NCBI RefSeq assembly: GCF_012910905.1
Contig: NZ_WTVN01000004.1
Location: 62,001 to 126,000, forward strand
Direction: 5' to 3'
DNA: 64,000 bases
From: Aromatoleum toluvorans
GTDB taxonomy: Bacteria; Pseudomonadota; Gammaproteobacteria; Burkholderiales; Rhodocyclaceae
Part shown: in pieces, positions 43,720-52,740 of the stretch
Position numbering within the stretch: the first letter of the stretch is position 1
Layout of the letters: each line of letters starts with the position of its first letter
Position numbers and translations under genes: made by a program
The notes under the pieces: generated by a model
What the model saw: the letters and a program-made list of their open reading frames with translations, nothing else
The model's database searches: none
What the model was told of the DNA's origin: nothing

Positions 43720-43824
43720 GGTATGCGCGTGCGTTGAACGGAAGCCAATTATCAGTTACGGTCCGCGGCGCCGCCAGTACTTTCGGCACGAACCGGCGGC
43801 TCGTCGCGCGACGCTAACGGCGCG

Positions 43825-44577
43825 TCAGTAGCGGGCGCTCGTGGTGCGCAGCCGCTCGACGTCGGGGATATGAATCGTGCGCCCTTCGACGACGATCAGG
43901 CCCGCCTCGGCGAGCTCGTGCAGGATGCGGGAGAAGTGTTCCTGGGTGAGGTTGAGGCGCGATGCGATGGTGCCCTTGCTGGTGGGCAGGCGGATCGACA
44001 CGCGCCCGCACAGCCCCGGCTCGCCGCTGCTTTCCTCCTCGCGCAGCAGGTAGCCGACGATGCGTTCGCGCCCCGACAGCAGCGAGTAGGTTTCGACGTC
44101 GGCGATGAGGTGATGCAGGCGCGCCGACAGGCCGGCGATGATGCGGCGGCAGAACGTCGGGTCGCGGTCCATCTCCTCGAACACGACGTTCTTGGCGATG
44201 TGCAGCAGCCGGCTGTCCGTGAGGGCCTGCGCCATCACGAAGTACGGCTTTTCCATGAACATGACCGCCTCGCCGAAACTCTGGCCCGGGCGCATGATCT
44301 CGATGACCTTCTCCTGGCCTTCGGCAGAGGTGAAGGCGAGCTTGATCTGGCCGCAGAGCACGAGATGGAAGCCGTGGCAGGGGTCGCCGCGGTGGAACAG
44401 CACGGTGCCCTTCTCGACGTTCTGTTCGCGCACGCCGCGCGCGAAACGGGCGAGCTCATCGGGGTTGAGCCCTTCGAGAAGCGGGACGTGGGCGAGCAGG
44501 CGGCACAGATGCTCGGTATCCGGCTGCGTCGTCGCTGGCGCGGCAGAAGGGGGATGCGTGCATTGGCTCAGTGGCAT
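43825..44577 (-). CDS. Crp/Fnr-family regulator, probably Dnr-type for denitrification
   Basis: A 250-residue regulator with a cyclic-nucleotide-binding-like beta-roll (LFHRGDPCHGFHLVLCGQIKL, GQSFGEAVMFMEK) and a C-terminal winged helix (LPTSKGTIASRLNLTQEHFSRIL). It lacks the N-terminal cysteine set of Fnr, as expected for the NO-responding Dnr/Nnr group. It ends the nor gene run, four bases from norD, and probably activates nor promoters at TTGAT-N4-ATCAA-like boxes, two of which I see upstream (51831 and 49755). That link is inferred. Confidence 0.82.
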   Translation of the reverse strand: MPLSQCTHPPSAAPATTQPDTEHLCRLLAHVPLLEGLNPDELARFARGVREQNVEKGTVLFHRGDPCHGFHLVLCGQIKLAFTSAEGQEKVIEIMRPGQSFGEAVMFMEKPYFVMAQALTDSRLLHIAKNVVFEEMDRDPTFCRRIIAGLSARLHHLIADVETYSLLSGRERIVGYLLREEESSGEPGLCGRVSIRLPTSKGTIASRLNLTQEHFSRILHELAEAGLIVVEGRTIHIPDVERLRTTSARY

Positions 44578-44581
44578 GGCG

Positions 44582-46447
44582 TCACCGCGTCAGTTGGGCG
44601 TAGAACATCGGCAGGCGTGCGGGCAGCTCTTCCGGCTTGCGGATCACCGCGTAGCCGGCCGGCCCGAAGAGGTGCGGAAGGTAGCCCGCGCCCTCGCGGT
44701 CGATCGTCACGCAGAAGGGCACGAGGCCCAGCTTGCGCGCCTCGGAGACGGCGACGCGCGTGTCCTCGATGCCGTATCGGCCTTCGTAGAGATCCAGGTC
44801 GTTGGGCTTGCCGTCCGACAGGATCAGCAGGATACGGCGTGCGGCCGGCTCGGCGGCGAGGATCTGGCTCGAGCGGCGGATCGCCGCGCCGAGGCGCGTG
44901 TAGTAGCCGGGCTTGATCGCGCTGATGCGGCCGCGGATGCGGTCGTCGAAGCGGTCGCCGAAGTCCTTCAGGCGGTGGAAGCGCACCTGGCTGCGCTTCA
45001 CCGACGAGAATCCCGCCAGCGCGAAGCGGTCGCCCGTCGCGCCGAGCGCCTCGCCGAAGAGCAGCAGCGCGTCGCGGATCACGTCGATGACGCGCGCTTC
45101 GCTGGATACCCAGCTGTCGGTCGACAGGGACAGGTCGGCGAGCACCATGCAGGCGAGGTCGCGTTCGCGTTTTTCCAGCGACAGCCAGAGCTGGTCCGAG
45201 GGGTGGCGGCCGACGGCGCGGTCGGTCTGGGCGCGCACGACCGCGTCGACATCGAGTTCGGAGCCGTCCACCTGCGCCTTGATCCAGCGCCGCCCCGGTT
45301 GCAGCGCCGCGAACTGCTGGTGCAGGCGCTTTGCCGTGCGGCGCAGGTGTTCGGGGAGCGGGCAGGGCTGGGCGTCGCGCGCCGCGAGCTCGGCCAGGCG
45401 TACGTGGTCCTCCAGCAGCACGCCCTTGCGGTAATCCCATTCCGGCAGCGGAATGCCGGGGCCGAGCACGACGTCGTCCTCGGCGGCGGAGGGCAGGTCG
45501 AGATCGAAGCGCACCTTGGAGGCGACGCGCTCCTGGTCCTGCGACAGCGACAGGTGGTCGAGGTCGCGCGCCGCATCGGCGGCATTCGGGTCGGGTTCGT
45601 CGTCGGTCGGGCGGTTGATGCGCAGGAACTCCGCGATCGCGAGCAGGCTTTCGGCGCGGAACATCAGCATGATGCCGTTCTTTTCCTTCGGCATCTCGAC
45701 CTGCTCGGCGCGGTGGGCGCGGCGCTCGGTTTCCTCGAAGGCCGGCGGGCCGCCATCGGCGGTCTGCTCCGGGTCGGCACCGCTGCGGCGGGACACACCG
45801 CCCGCGGCGGCCAGCGATCCCGTCAGCCACAGCAGCACGGGGTGTGCCGAAGGCGTGCCTTGCGGCACGGCGGGAAGCGCGAACACGGTTCCCGGCGCGT
45901 CGAGCGCACGCTGAATCGCGCGTTCGCGCTCGGCTTCCTGCGCGGGCAGCTTCTCGGGTCTGGGGCGCTTCGGCAGGTAAGCCTCGACCAGCCGCCGGTA
46001 GCGCGGCGCAAGCCCCGGCCACGTATGCAGCGCGGCGCAGGTCGCGAACTGGTTGCGACGGAAATCGCGGTCCGCCTCGTCCTCGCCGTCGGCTTCGAGA
46101 CCTTCGTGCGCGGCGGCGAGCGCCGCCAGCCACAGGTAGAGATCCCGGTTCAGCGACTTCTCCGGAAAGGCGTCGATCTCGGGCGGCAGCCGCAGCGTCG
46201 AGGGGTCCATGCGCGCCCGCGCGGTCCGCTCGCCGGCGCCGGCGATGCGCGCGAGCAGGCCGCGCCGCGCGCCGTGTTCGTCATTGGTCGCGGCCGCCAC
46301 GCGCAGACCCGGATCGCCACCGAGCGCACGGAAGAACACCCCCGCGGTGCGTTCGATGTCCTTCAGCCGCACGACCGCGTCGGGGTGGTTGCCGACGGCG
46401 GCGCGGGTGATCAGGCGGTGCCAGATTTTTCCTACGGCCTCTTCCAT
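44582..46447 (-). CDS. norD: Nitric oxide reductase activation protein NorD
   Basis: A 621-residue cytosolic protein. The C-terminal von Willebrand A domain begins near residue 425 with the MIDAS-like DLSLSTDSW, and continues RRILLILSDGKPNDLDLYEGRYGIEDT. It works with the MoxR-type ATPase NorQ to mature and insert cofactors of the NorCB complex. The N-terminal two thirds are helical and less conserved, with an acidic patch near the middle. The gene overlaps no neighbour but is tightly packed in the nor run. Confidence 0.88.
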   Translation of the reverse strand: MEEAVGKIWHRLITRAAVGNHPDAVVRLKDIERTAGVFFRALGGDPGLRVAAATNDEHGARRGLLARIAGAGERTARARMDPSTLRLPPEIDAFPEKSLNRDLYLWLAALAAAHEGLEADGEDEADRDFRRNQFATCAALHTWPGLAPRYRRLVEAYLPKRPRPEKLPAQEAERERAIQRALDAPGTVFALPAVPQGTPSAHPVLLWLTGSLAAAGGVSRRSGADPEQTADGGPPAFEETERRAHRAEQVEMPKEKNGIMLMFRAESLLAIAEFLRINRPTDDEPDPNAADAARDLDHLSLSQDQERVASKVRFDLDLPSAAEDDVVLGPGIPLPEWDYRKGVLLEDHVRLAELAARDAQPCPLPEHLRRTAKRLHQQFAALQPGRRWIKAQVDGSELDVDAVVRAQTDRAVGRHPSDQLWLSLEKRERDLACMVLADLSLSTDSWVSSEARVIDVIRDALLLFGEALGATGDRFALAGFSSVKRSQVRFHRLKDFGDRFDDRIRGRISAIKPGYYTRLGAAIRRSSQILAAEPAARRILLILSDGKPNDLDLYEGRYGIEDTRVAVSEARKLGLVPFCVTIDREGAGYLPHLFGPAGYAVIRKPEELPARLPMFYAQLTR

Positions 46448-46460
46448 ATCCTTGTCCTGG

Positions 46461-47501
46461 CTAGCGTTCCTTGGCGGAGCGGAATCCGGCCTCGTTCTGG
46501 CGCGCGGCCTCGTGGCTGACCCACTGCAGCAGCGGGCCCTGCGGATTGGCGCGCTGGCTCTGTTCGCACGCCTCGACGCACTGCGCGCACTGCGTGCAGG
46601 TGAACATCAGGCGCTTGATGTTGCGTGGCGTGAGCCGCATCGGGCACACCGCGTCGCAGGCCGACTGGCGGTCGGGCAGGCAGCTCGCACAATCGGCCGC
46701 GCGTTTGCGCTGGAAGCCGACGACCATCGCGTTACGGTTACCCATCCATGCGAGGCTCTGGAACAGCCCGACCGCGCAGGCATAGCGGCAGAAGAGGTGC
46801 CGCGCGAACAGGAATTCGATCGACAGCACCGCGGTGCCGGCCGTGAGGAAGATCGTCTGGTTGCGCGTGAGCGCCGCGCTGAAGATGTTGCCGTAGATCT
46901 CCGCCGGCGGCAGCAGGTAGGTCAGGAACACGACCGCCCACAGGAAGGCGAAGAACACCGCCGCAGGCACGACGACCAGCCACCAGCGCGCGTCGGCCCG
47001 CCACGGCGTGCCGTCCGCCTTCCACGGCGGCAGCGGCTCCTTGACCCATACGCTGGGCTTGCCGGAGGCCTTCTGCATCAGCTTGTTGATCGTCTCGACG
47101 ACCGAGAAATGCGGGCACAGCCAGCCGCAGTACAGACGCCCCCACTTCCACGCCACCCACAGGAAGACGCCCGCTCCGACGAAGATCGGCACGAACAGCC
47201 GGAACATCACGTTGGCCCCCGCCTCGAGCGCGCCGATGCGCCCGGCGAGGAAGTCGTCCATCCCCAGCCGCCACTCCATCCCCAGCAGCCAGGCGTGGCC
47301 CGCGTCGAGGTCGTAGCGGAAGATGTTGAACACCGGCGCAAGGATGAACAGCGTGAAGAAGGCGATCTGGAACGCGATGCGCTTCTTCTGCGTGCGGTTG
47401 TGCCCCATCGGTTTCGCCGCGGCGATCGGAATCACGCGGCGGGCGGGCTTCTCCTCGACGCCGGGCGTCGCCGAAAGCAGGGAGGTGAGGGGGGCATTCA
47501 T
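46461..47501 (-). CDS. 4Fe-4S membrane protein of the CcoG/NapH type
   Basis: A 346-residue membrane protein with about five hydrophobic helices. It has YCGWLCPHFSVVE, FCRYACAVG, CASCLPDRQSACDAVCP and CTQCAQCVEACEQ cysteine clusters near the C-terminus, a pattern shared by CcoG (FixG/RdxA) and NapH/NosR-like proteins. It could pass electrons or copper to the assembling oxidase or reductase. Position between norQ-side genes and norD suggests a job in Nor maturation. Assignment within the family is tentative. Confidence 0.78.
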   Translation of the reverse strand: MNAPLTSLLSATPGVEEKPARRVIPIAAAKPMGHNRTQKKRIAFQIAFFTLFILAPVFNIFRYDLDAGHAWLLGMEWRLGMDDFLAGRIGALEAGANVMFRLFVPIFVGAGVFLWVAWKWGRLYCGWLCPHFSVVETINKLMQKASGKPSVWVKEPLPPWKADGTPWRADARWWLVVVPAAVFFAFLWAVVFLTYLLPPAEIYGNIFSAALTRNQTIFLTAGTAVLSIEFLFARHLFCRYACAVGLFQSLAWMGNRNAMVVGFQRKRAADCASCLPDRQSACDAVCPMRLTPRNIKRLMFTCTQCAQCVEACEQSQRANPQGPLLQWVSHEAARQNEAGFRSAKER

Positions 47502-47505
47502 GGTC

Positions 47506-47913
47506 TTACTCGAACAGATCCGGGCCGATGAAGGGGTACTGCCAGCTCTGGCCGAGCATTGCGTGATTCAGTCCGATAACCCCGAAGATCACCAGCGTGG
47601 CGTGGAAGGAAACGAAATAGAGGATGCCCAGCACCCACGACCACGGATCGTCGAAGCCGCCCAGCAGGAAGATCGCGATGCTGACACCGAGCAGCATCGC
47701 GCCGCCGTAGAGGCTTGCGACGACCGTCTGCTGCAGGTGATTGCGCACCACCAGCGGGGCGGATTCGCGATGCTTGCGCCACAGGATCACGAGCACGACG
47801 AAGGCCAGGCCCGGTGCGACCAGCAGGTTCGCGAGGAACAGCGACTCCGCAAGGATCGCCAGGCGCGGACCGGGCATCTGTTCCCTGAGGAGATCGGCTT
47901 CCTGGTCGGGCAT
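47506..47913 (-). CDS. Small nor-cluster membrane protein
   Basis: A 135-residue protein with three hydrophobic helices (LANLLVAPGLAFVVLVILW, VASLYGGAMLLGVSIAIFLL, VLGILYFVSFHATLVIFGVI). The order and flanking charges indicate an inner-membrane protein. I do not recognise a named family, though similar short proteins occur in nor clusters. It is 4 bp upstream of the 4Fe-4S gene start and almost certainly co-transcribed, so an accessory role for Nor is likely. Confidence 0.7.
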   Translation of the reverse strand: MPDQEADLLREQMPGPRLAILAESLFLANLLVAPGLAFVVLVILWRKHRESAPLVVRNHLQQTVVASLYGGAMLLGVSIAIFLLGGFDDPWSWVLGILYFVSFHATLVIFGVIGLNHAMLGQSWQYPFIGPDLFE

Positions 47914-47941
47914 GGCCGCAGGCCGCTTCGATCCGGACGCG

Positions 47942-48742
47942 TCAGCGCCCGAAAGTTGCCGAAACCACTTCCATCAGCGCGTCGGACACTTCCGGGTCGT
48001 CCGTCAGACTTTCGACGATCGCCGCACGACATGCGGTCACCGGGTCCATGCCGTCGCGCACCAGCAGCGCCGCATACACCAGCAGGCGCGTACTCGCAGC
48101 CTCCTCCAGGTCCTGATCCTTCAGGGTGCGCAGCGCATGCGCGATCGACACCAGGCGCTTCGCCAGATCCGCCGCGCATCCCGATTCGCCGACGAGGATC
48201 GCCTCCTCGCGCTCGGCCGCGGGAAAGTCGAAGCGCAGGCTCACGAAGCGCTGGCGCGTCGACGGCTTCATGCCCTTCAGCAGGTTCTGGTAACCCGGGT
48301 TGTACGACACCACCAGCATGAACGAAGGCGGTGCGGTGAGCAGTTCGCCGGTGCGGTCGATCGGCAGGATGCGGCGGTCGTCGGCGAGCGGGTGCAGCAC
48401 GACGGTCGTGTCCTTGCGCGCCTCGACGACCTCGTCGAGATAGCAGATGCCGCCCTCGCGCACGGCGCGCGTCAGCGGGCCGTCGCACCACACCGTCTGG
48501 CCGTCGCCGATCAGGTGGCGGCCGACGAGGTCCGCGGCGGTCAGGTCGTCGTGGCACGCCACCGTGTACAGCGGCAGGCCGAGGCGGGCGGCCATGTGCG
48601 CGACGAAGCGCGTCTTGCCGCAGCCGGTCGGGCCCTTGATCAGCAGCGGCAGGCGGTTCTTCCACGCATGCTCGAAGACGTCGATCTCGTCGCCGGCGGA
48701 CTGATAGAAGGGGATATCGAGGTGGGGCGTGTCGAGCTTCAT
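47942..48742 (-). CDS. norQ: MoxR-family ATPase NorQ
   Basis: A 266-residue AAA+ protein. Walker A is LIKGPTGCGKTRFV, Walker B is GICYLDEVVEA, and sensor-1 is LVVSYNPGYQN. It partners with the VWA protein NorD to activate the NO reductase. I used the Met that starts MKLDTPHLDIP because the longer frame has no family similarity. The start overlaps the preceding small membrane gene's stop by four bases. Confidence 0.93.
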   Translation of the reverse strand: MKLDTPHLDIPFYQSAGDEIDVFEHAWKNRLPLLIKGPTGCGKTRFVAHMAARLGLPLYTVACHDDLTAADLVGRHLIGDGQTVWCDGPLTRAVREGGICYLDEVVEARKDTTVVLHPLADDRRILPIDRTGELLTAPPSFMLVVSYNPGYQNLLKGMKPSTRQRFVSLRFDFPAAEREEAILVGESGCAADLAKRLVSIAHALRTLKDQDLEEAASTRLLVYAALLVRDGMDPVTACRAAIVESLTDDPEVSDALMEVVSATFGR

Positions 48743-49056
48743 GCGCCGAGTCCTTTCCAGTAGGCAATGCCGATCAGGGAGCACACGAGCGTCATCCAGC
48801 CGAGCGCGAGCACCGGCCACATCAGCGGGGCGCGACGAAGGGCCATGTAGTCCAGGATGATCATGGCGCCCTTGCCGAAGGCGATGCTGAACAGCAGGCC
48901 GACGATGGCAGGGCCCGATCCGCCGGTTTCGCCGACGGTCCAGGTCACGATGGTCGCGGCGATCAGGATCACCCATATCATCGTCGCGCGCCGCGGCGTG
49001 CCGTGATCGGAATGGTGCACCGCAAGCGCCCGGGCGGAAGTTCTTTGGTTGTGCAT
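48739..49056 (-). CDS. norF: NorF/cytochrome oxidase subunit IV-like membrane protein
   Basis: A 105-residue protein with three hydrophobic helices (MIWVILIAATIVTWTVGE, VGLLFSIAFGKGAMIILDYMAL, WPVLALGWMTLVCSLIGIAYW), matching the NorF/COX4 prokaryotic group. The first 25 residues are polar and the real start may be the Met at residue 26. It lies between norE and norQ and overlaps norQ by four bases. It is thought to stabilise or support Nor but is not catalytic. Confidence 0.78.
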   Translation of the reverse strand: MHNQRTSARALAVHHSDHGTPRRATMIWVILIAATIVTWTVGETGGSGPAIVGLLFSIAFGKGAMIILDYMALRRAPLMWPVLALGWMTLVCSLIGIAYWKGLGA

Positions 49057-49069
49057 CGTCTCGTACCTC

Positions 49070-49690
49070 TCAGCGCATCACATAAACCAGCGGGAACAGA
49101 ATCAGCCACACCAGATCCACCATGTGCCAGTAGGCGGCGCCGGTCTCGATCCCGTTCATGTTGCCCGGGGCGTAGCGGCCCTTGCGCGCACCGTTCCACA
49201 GCGCGCCGAGGATCACGAGGCCCAGGATCACGTGCATGAAGTGGAAGAAGGTGAGCACCAGGTAGAACATGTGGAAGGTGCTCGACGATAGGCTCACGCC
49301 GGCTGCGAACTTCGCCACGTATTCGAACAGTTTCACGACGACGAAGCCCATGCCGCACGCGAATCCGCCGGCGATCCACGACGCCGCACGACGGCTCTGG
49401 CCGGCTTCCGCAGCCTGCACGGCGCGCACGACGAAGTAGCTCGACGTCAGCAGCAGGATCGTGTTGATCGCGCCCGCGTTGCGATCGAGCGCGAGTTGCT
49501 GCGCGTTGAACAGCTCGACGCTGTTCGCACGCGCGAACGCATAGGCGATGAAGAAGGCGCCGAAGGCCAGCAGTTCGGCGAGGATGAAGAACCAGATCGC
49601 CAGGTCGCCGGGCAGGCGCCGGGGAGCGGCGTCCGATGCAACGGCCGGAAGGGAAGGCGGGCTCACGAGTGTTTGGGCAAATGTATTCAT
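49070..49690 (-). CDS. norE: NorE, cytochrome c oxidase subunit III-like
   Basis: A 206-residue membrane protein with five hydrophobic helices. COX3-type blocks are present: LAIWFFILAELLAFGAFFIAYAF, INTILLLTSSYFVVRAV, FHMFYLVLTFFHFMHVILGL and AAYWHMVDLVWLILFPLVY. It is an accessory of NO reduction. The start at MNTFAQ is preferred over MCPNT seven codons earlier. The upstream sequence is a near-perfect duplicate of the first ten codons (see the repeat at 49662). It starts the norEFQ part of the run, behind a DNR-like box. Confidence 0.85.
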   Translation of the reverse strand: MNTFAQTLVSPPSLPAVASDAAPRRLPGDLAIWFFILAELLAFGAFFIAYAFARANSVELFNAQQLALDRNAGAINTILLLTSSYFVVRAVQAAEAGQSRRAASWIAGGFACGMGFVVVKLFEYVAKFAAGVSLSSSTFHMFYLVLTFFHFMHVILGLVILGALWNGARKGRYAPGNMNGIETGAAYWHMVDLVWLILFPLVYVMR

Positions 49691-49719
49691 GACACGAGTG
49701 TTGGGGCACATGTATTCAT
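49662..49719 (-). repeat. 29-bp tandem duplication of the norE start
   Basis: Two 29-bp copies (49691-49719 and 49662-49690) differ at only a few positions. The downstream copy is the real start of norE (MNTFAQTLV). The upstream copy encodes MNTCAPTLVS with a TGA at 49687-49689 that overlaps the norE ATG (ATGA). This forms a ten-codon leader ORF, potentially translation-coupled to norE. Confidence 0.75.
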
Positions 49720-49754
49720 GGCTCCCAGTCTACGAAGCGTGAGCGGGCCTGACC

Positions 49755-49768
49755 TTGATTCTGGTTAA
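49755..49768 (-). promoter_or_regulatory. Degenerate DNR/FNR-type box before norE
   Basis: On the minus strand it reads TTAAC-N4-ATCAA, eight of ten matches to TTGAT-N4-ATCAA. Its centre is about 42 bp from the leader ORF start at 49719, so a class II promoter would begin transcription near that ATG (inference). Confidence 0.45.
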
Positions 49769-49820
49769 CTCATGGACTGCGGGAAGTAAAGGGGTGGGGA
49801 AATTTCCCCATGTTTCCGAC

Positions 49821-49849
49821 AAATAAAAAGGGGCGGCCGAAGCCGCCCC
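49821..49849 (-). terminator. UUCG-loop intrinsic terminator of norCB
   Basis: On the minus strand, GGGGCGGC and GCCGCCCC form a perfect 8-bp stem with a TTCG tetraloop, followed by TTTTTATTT. It lies 43 bp past the norB stop and separates norCB from norE and the genes beyond. Confidence 0.9.
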
Positions 49850-49892
49850 GAACTGCTCACGGCCCCGCGGAGGGCCGGAAGCTGCACGCCGA

Positions 49893-51738
<1,846 letters not shown>

Positions 51739-51830
51739 GGTTTGTCCCTCATTGTTTTGTCATACGCCCGAGTGATTGAGAAATAACCCGAAGGTTGCAG
51801 GCATTCTCTGCAGCGGGAGGTTGGCGCTCC

Positions 51831-51844
51831 ATGATTTGAATCAA
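51831..51844 (-). promoter_or_regulatory. FNR/DNR box of the norCB promoter
   Basis: On the minus strand it reads TTGAT-TCAA-ATCAT, nine of ten matches to TTGAT-N4-ATCAA. It lies about 93-106 bp before the norC ATG, leaving room for a class II promoter and leader. The Crp/Fnr gene at the far end of the cluster is the likely binder. Confidence 0.7.
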
Positions 51845-51883
51845 TTTCGGGAATCGGAATGAAAATCGTCACGATCAATGGAA

Positions 51884-51934
51884 ACGGGGCCGGGGCCGTG
51901 GAGGGGAATTCCCCTTCCACTGCCCCGGCCCCGT
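51884..51934. terminator. Long GC-rich inverted repeat
   Basis: A 51-nt near-perfect inverted repeat (ACGGGGCCGGGGCCGTGGAG with its complement, loop near GGAATTCC) between the divergent promoter side of norC and the 3' end of the outer-membrane gene. Minus-strand transcripts from the latter would meet it 25 bp after their stop and then a short TTTCC, so it probably acts as a terminator and insulator. Confidence 0.6.
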
Positions 51935-51958
51935 CGGTCGGTGCGGGTGCGTCTGCGT

Positions 51959-52699
51959 TTAGTAGGTGTAGCTCACCATCATGCCACCGCCCCAGTCCGG
52001 GCTGTTGTCCGAAAAGCCTTTCACGCCATAGACCTGCAGCTTCCATTGCGCGCTGAGCTTCTGGCTCACGAACAGCGATGCTTCGCTGACGGGGTCGCTG
52101 GTCGAGCGCAGCTTCCCGCGCCAGTCATAGGCAACACCCACGGTGGTCTCGGGCGCGACCTTGGTGGCGACGCCGACGGACGCATAGAACGGGTTGCGCA
52201 GCTCCTTGTCACCCATGTCCTTCCATCCCAGGGTGCCGAACGTGGTCACGGCACCGAAGGCCTTGGCCAGATCGACCTGCAGCGCGTAGTCGGTCTTCTC
52301 GCTGCCCAGGCAGTCGTTTTCCGCCGTCGGTGCCTTCACCTTGGCAACGGCGTCGAGCAGCAGTCCGCCGCTGCTGCCATCGAGCAGGTTGTAGCCCGCG
52401 CTCGCGGTGATGTCGCCCACCCCGGTCTTGGTGCCGGCACAGTTGGTCCCCTGGATCGGGTCGCCATCCTGGGTGACGACCGCGTCCTTGACGCTCAGGT
52501 AGGGCACGGTCAGCTTCAGCGTGATCGGGCCGGTTTCGTATTTCGCCGCGATCGGCACGTACCACGTCTCGCTGGTGGTGTCCGTGCCGTACTCGCCGCT
52601 GGAGTAATCCAGACCGGTGGTCAGGGTCAGATTGCCGGCGGCGGCGGGGAGCGCCATTGCCGCCAGGATGCTTGCAACGATGGTACGGGTATGCTTCAT
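51959..52699 (-). CDS. Outer-membrane beta-barrel protein (phenol-degradation MetA/transporter-like)
   Basis: A 246-residue exported protein. The signal peptide (MKHTRTIVASILAAMALPAAAG) precedes alternating strands (NLTLTTGLDYSSGEYG, WYVPIAAKYETGPITLKLTVPYL, and so on) and a terminal tyrosine (MMVSYTY), typical of small outer-membrane barrels. Such proteins are often called transporter or MetA-pathway proteins; no substrate is evident. The ATG chosen has GGGAGG before it. The next two genes upstream on this strand encode repeat proteins, and a shared transcript with them is possible. Confidence 0.8.
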   Translation of the reverse strand: MKHTRTIVASILAAMALPAAAGNLTLTTGLDYSSGEYGTDTTSETWYVPIAAKYETGPITLKLTVPYLSVKDAVVTQDGDPIQGTNCAGTKTGVGDITASAGYNLLDGSSGGLLLDAVAKVKAPTAENDCLGSEKTDYALQVDLAKAFGAVTTFGTLGWKDMGDKELRNPFYASVGVATKVAPETTVGVAYDWRGKLRSTSDPVSEASLFVSQKLSAQWKLQVYGVKGFSDNSPDWGGGMMVSYTY

Positions 52700-52740
52700 G
52701 TGTTCCTCCCTGTCAGACTGCTCGTGTTGGATGCCCAAGA

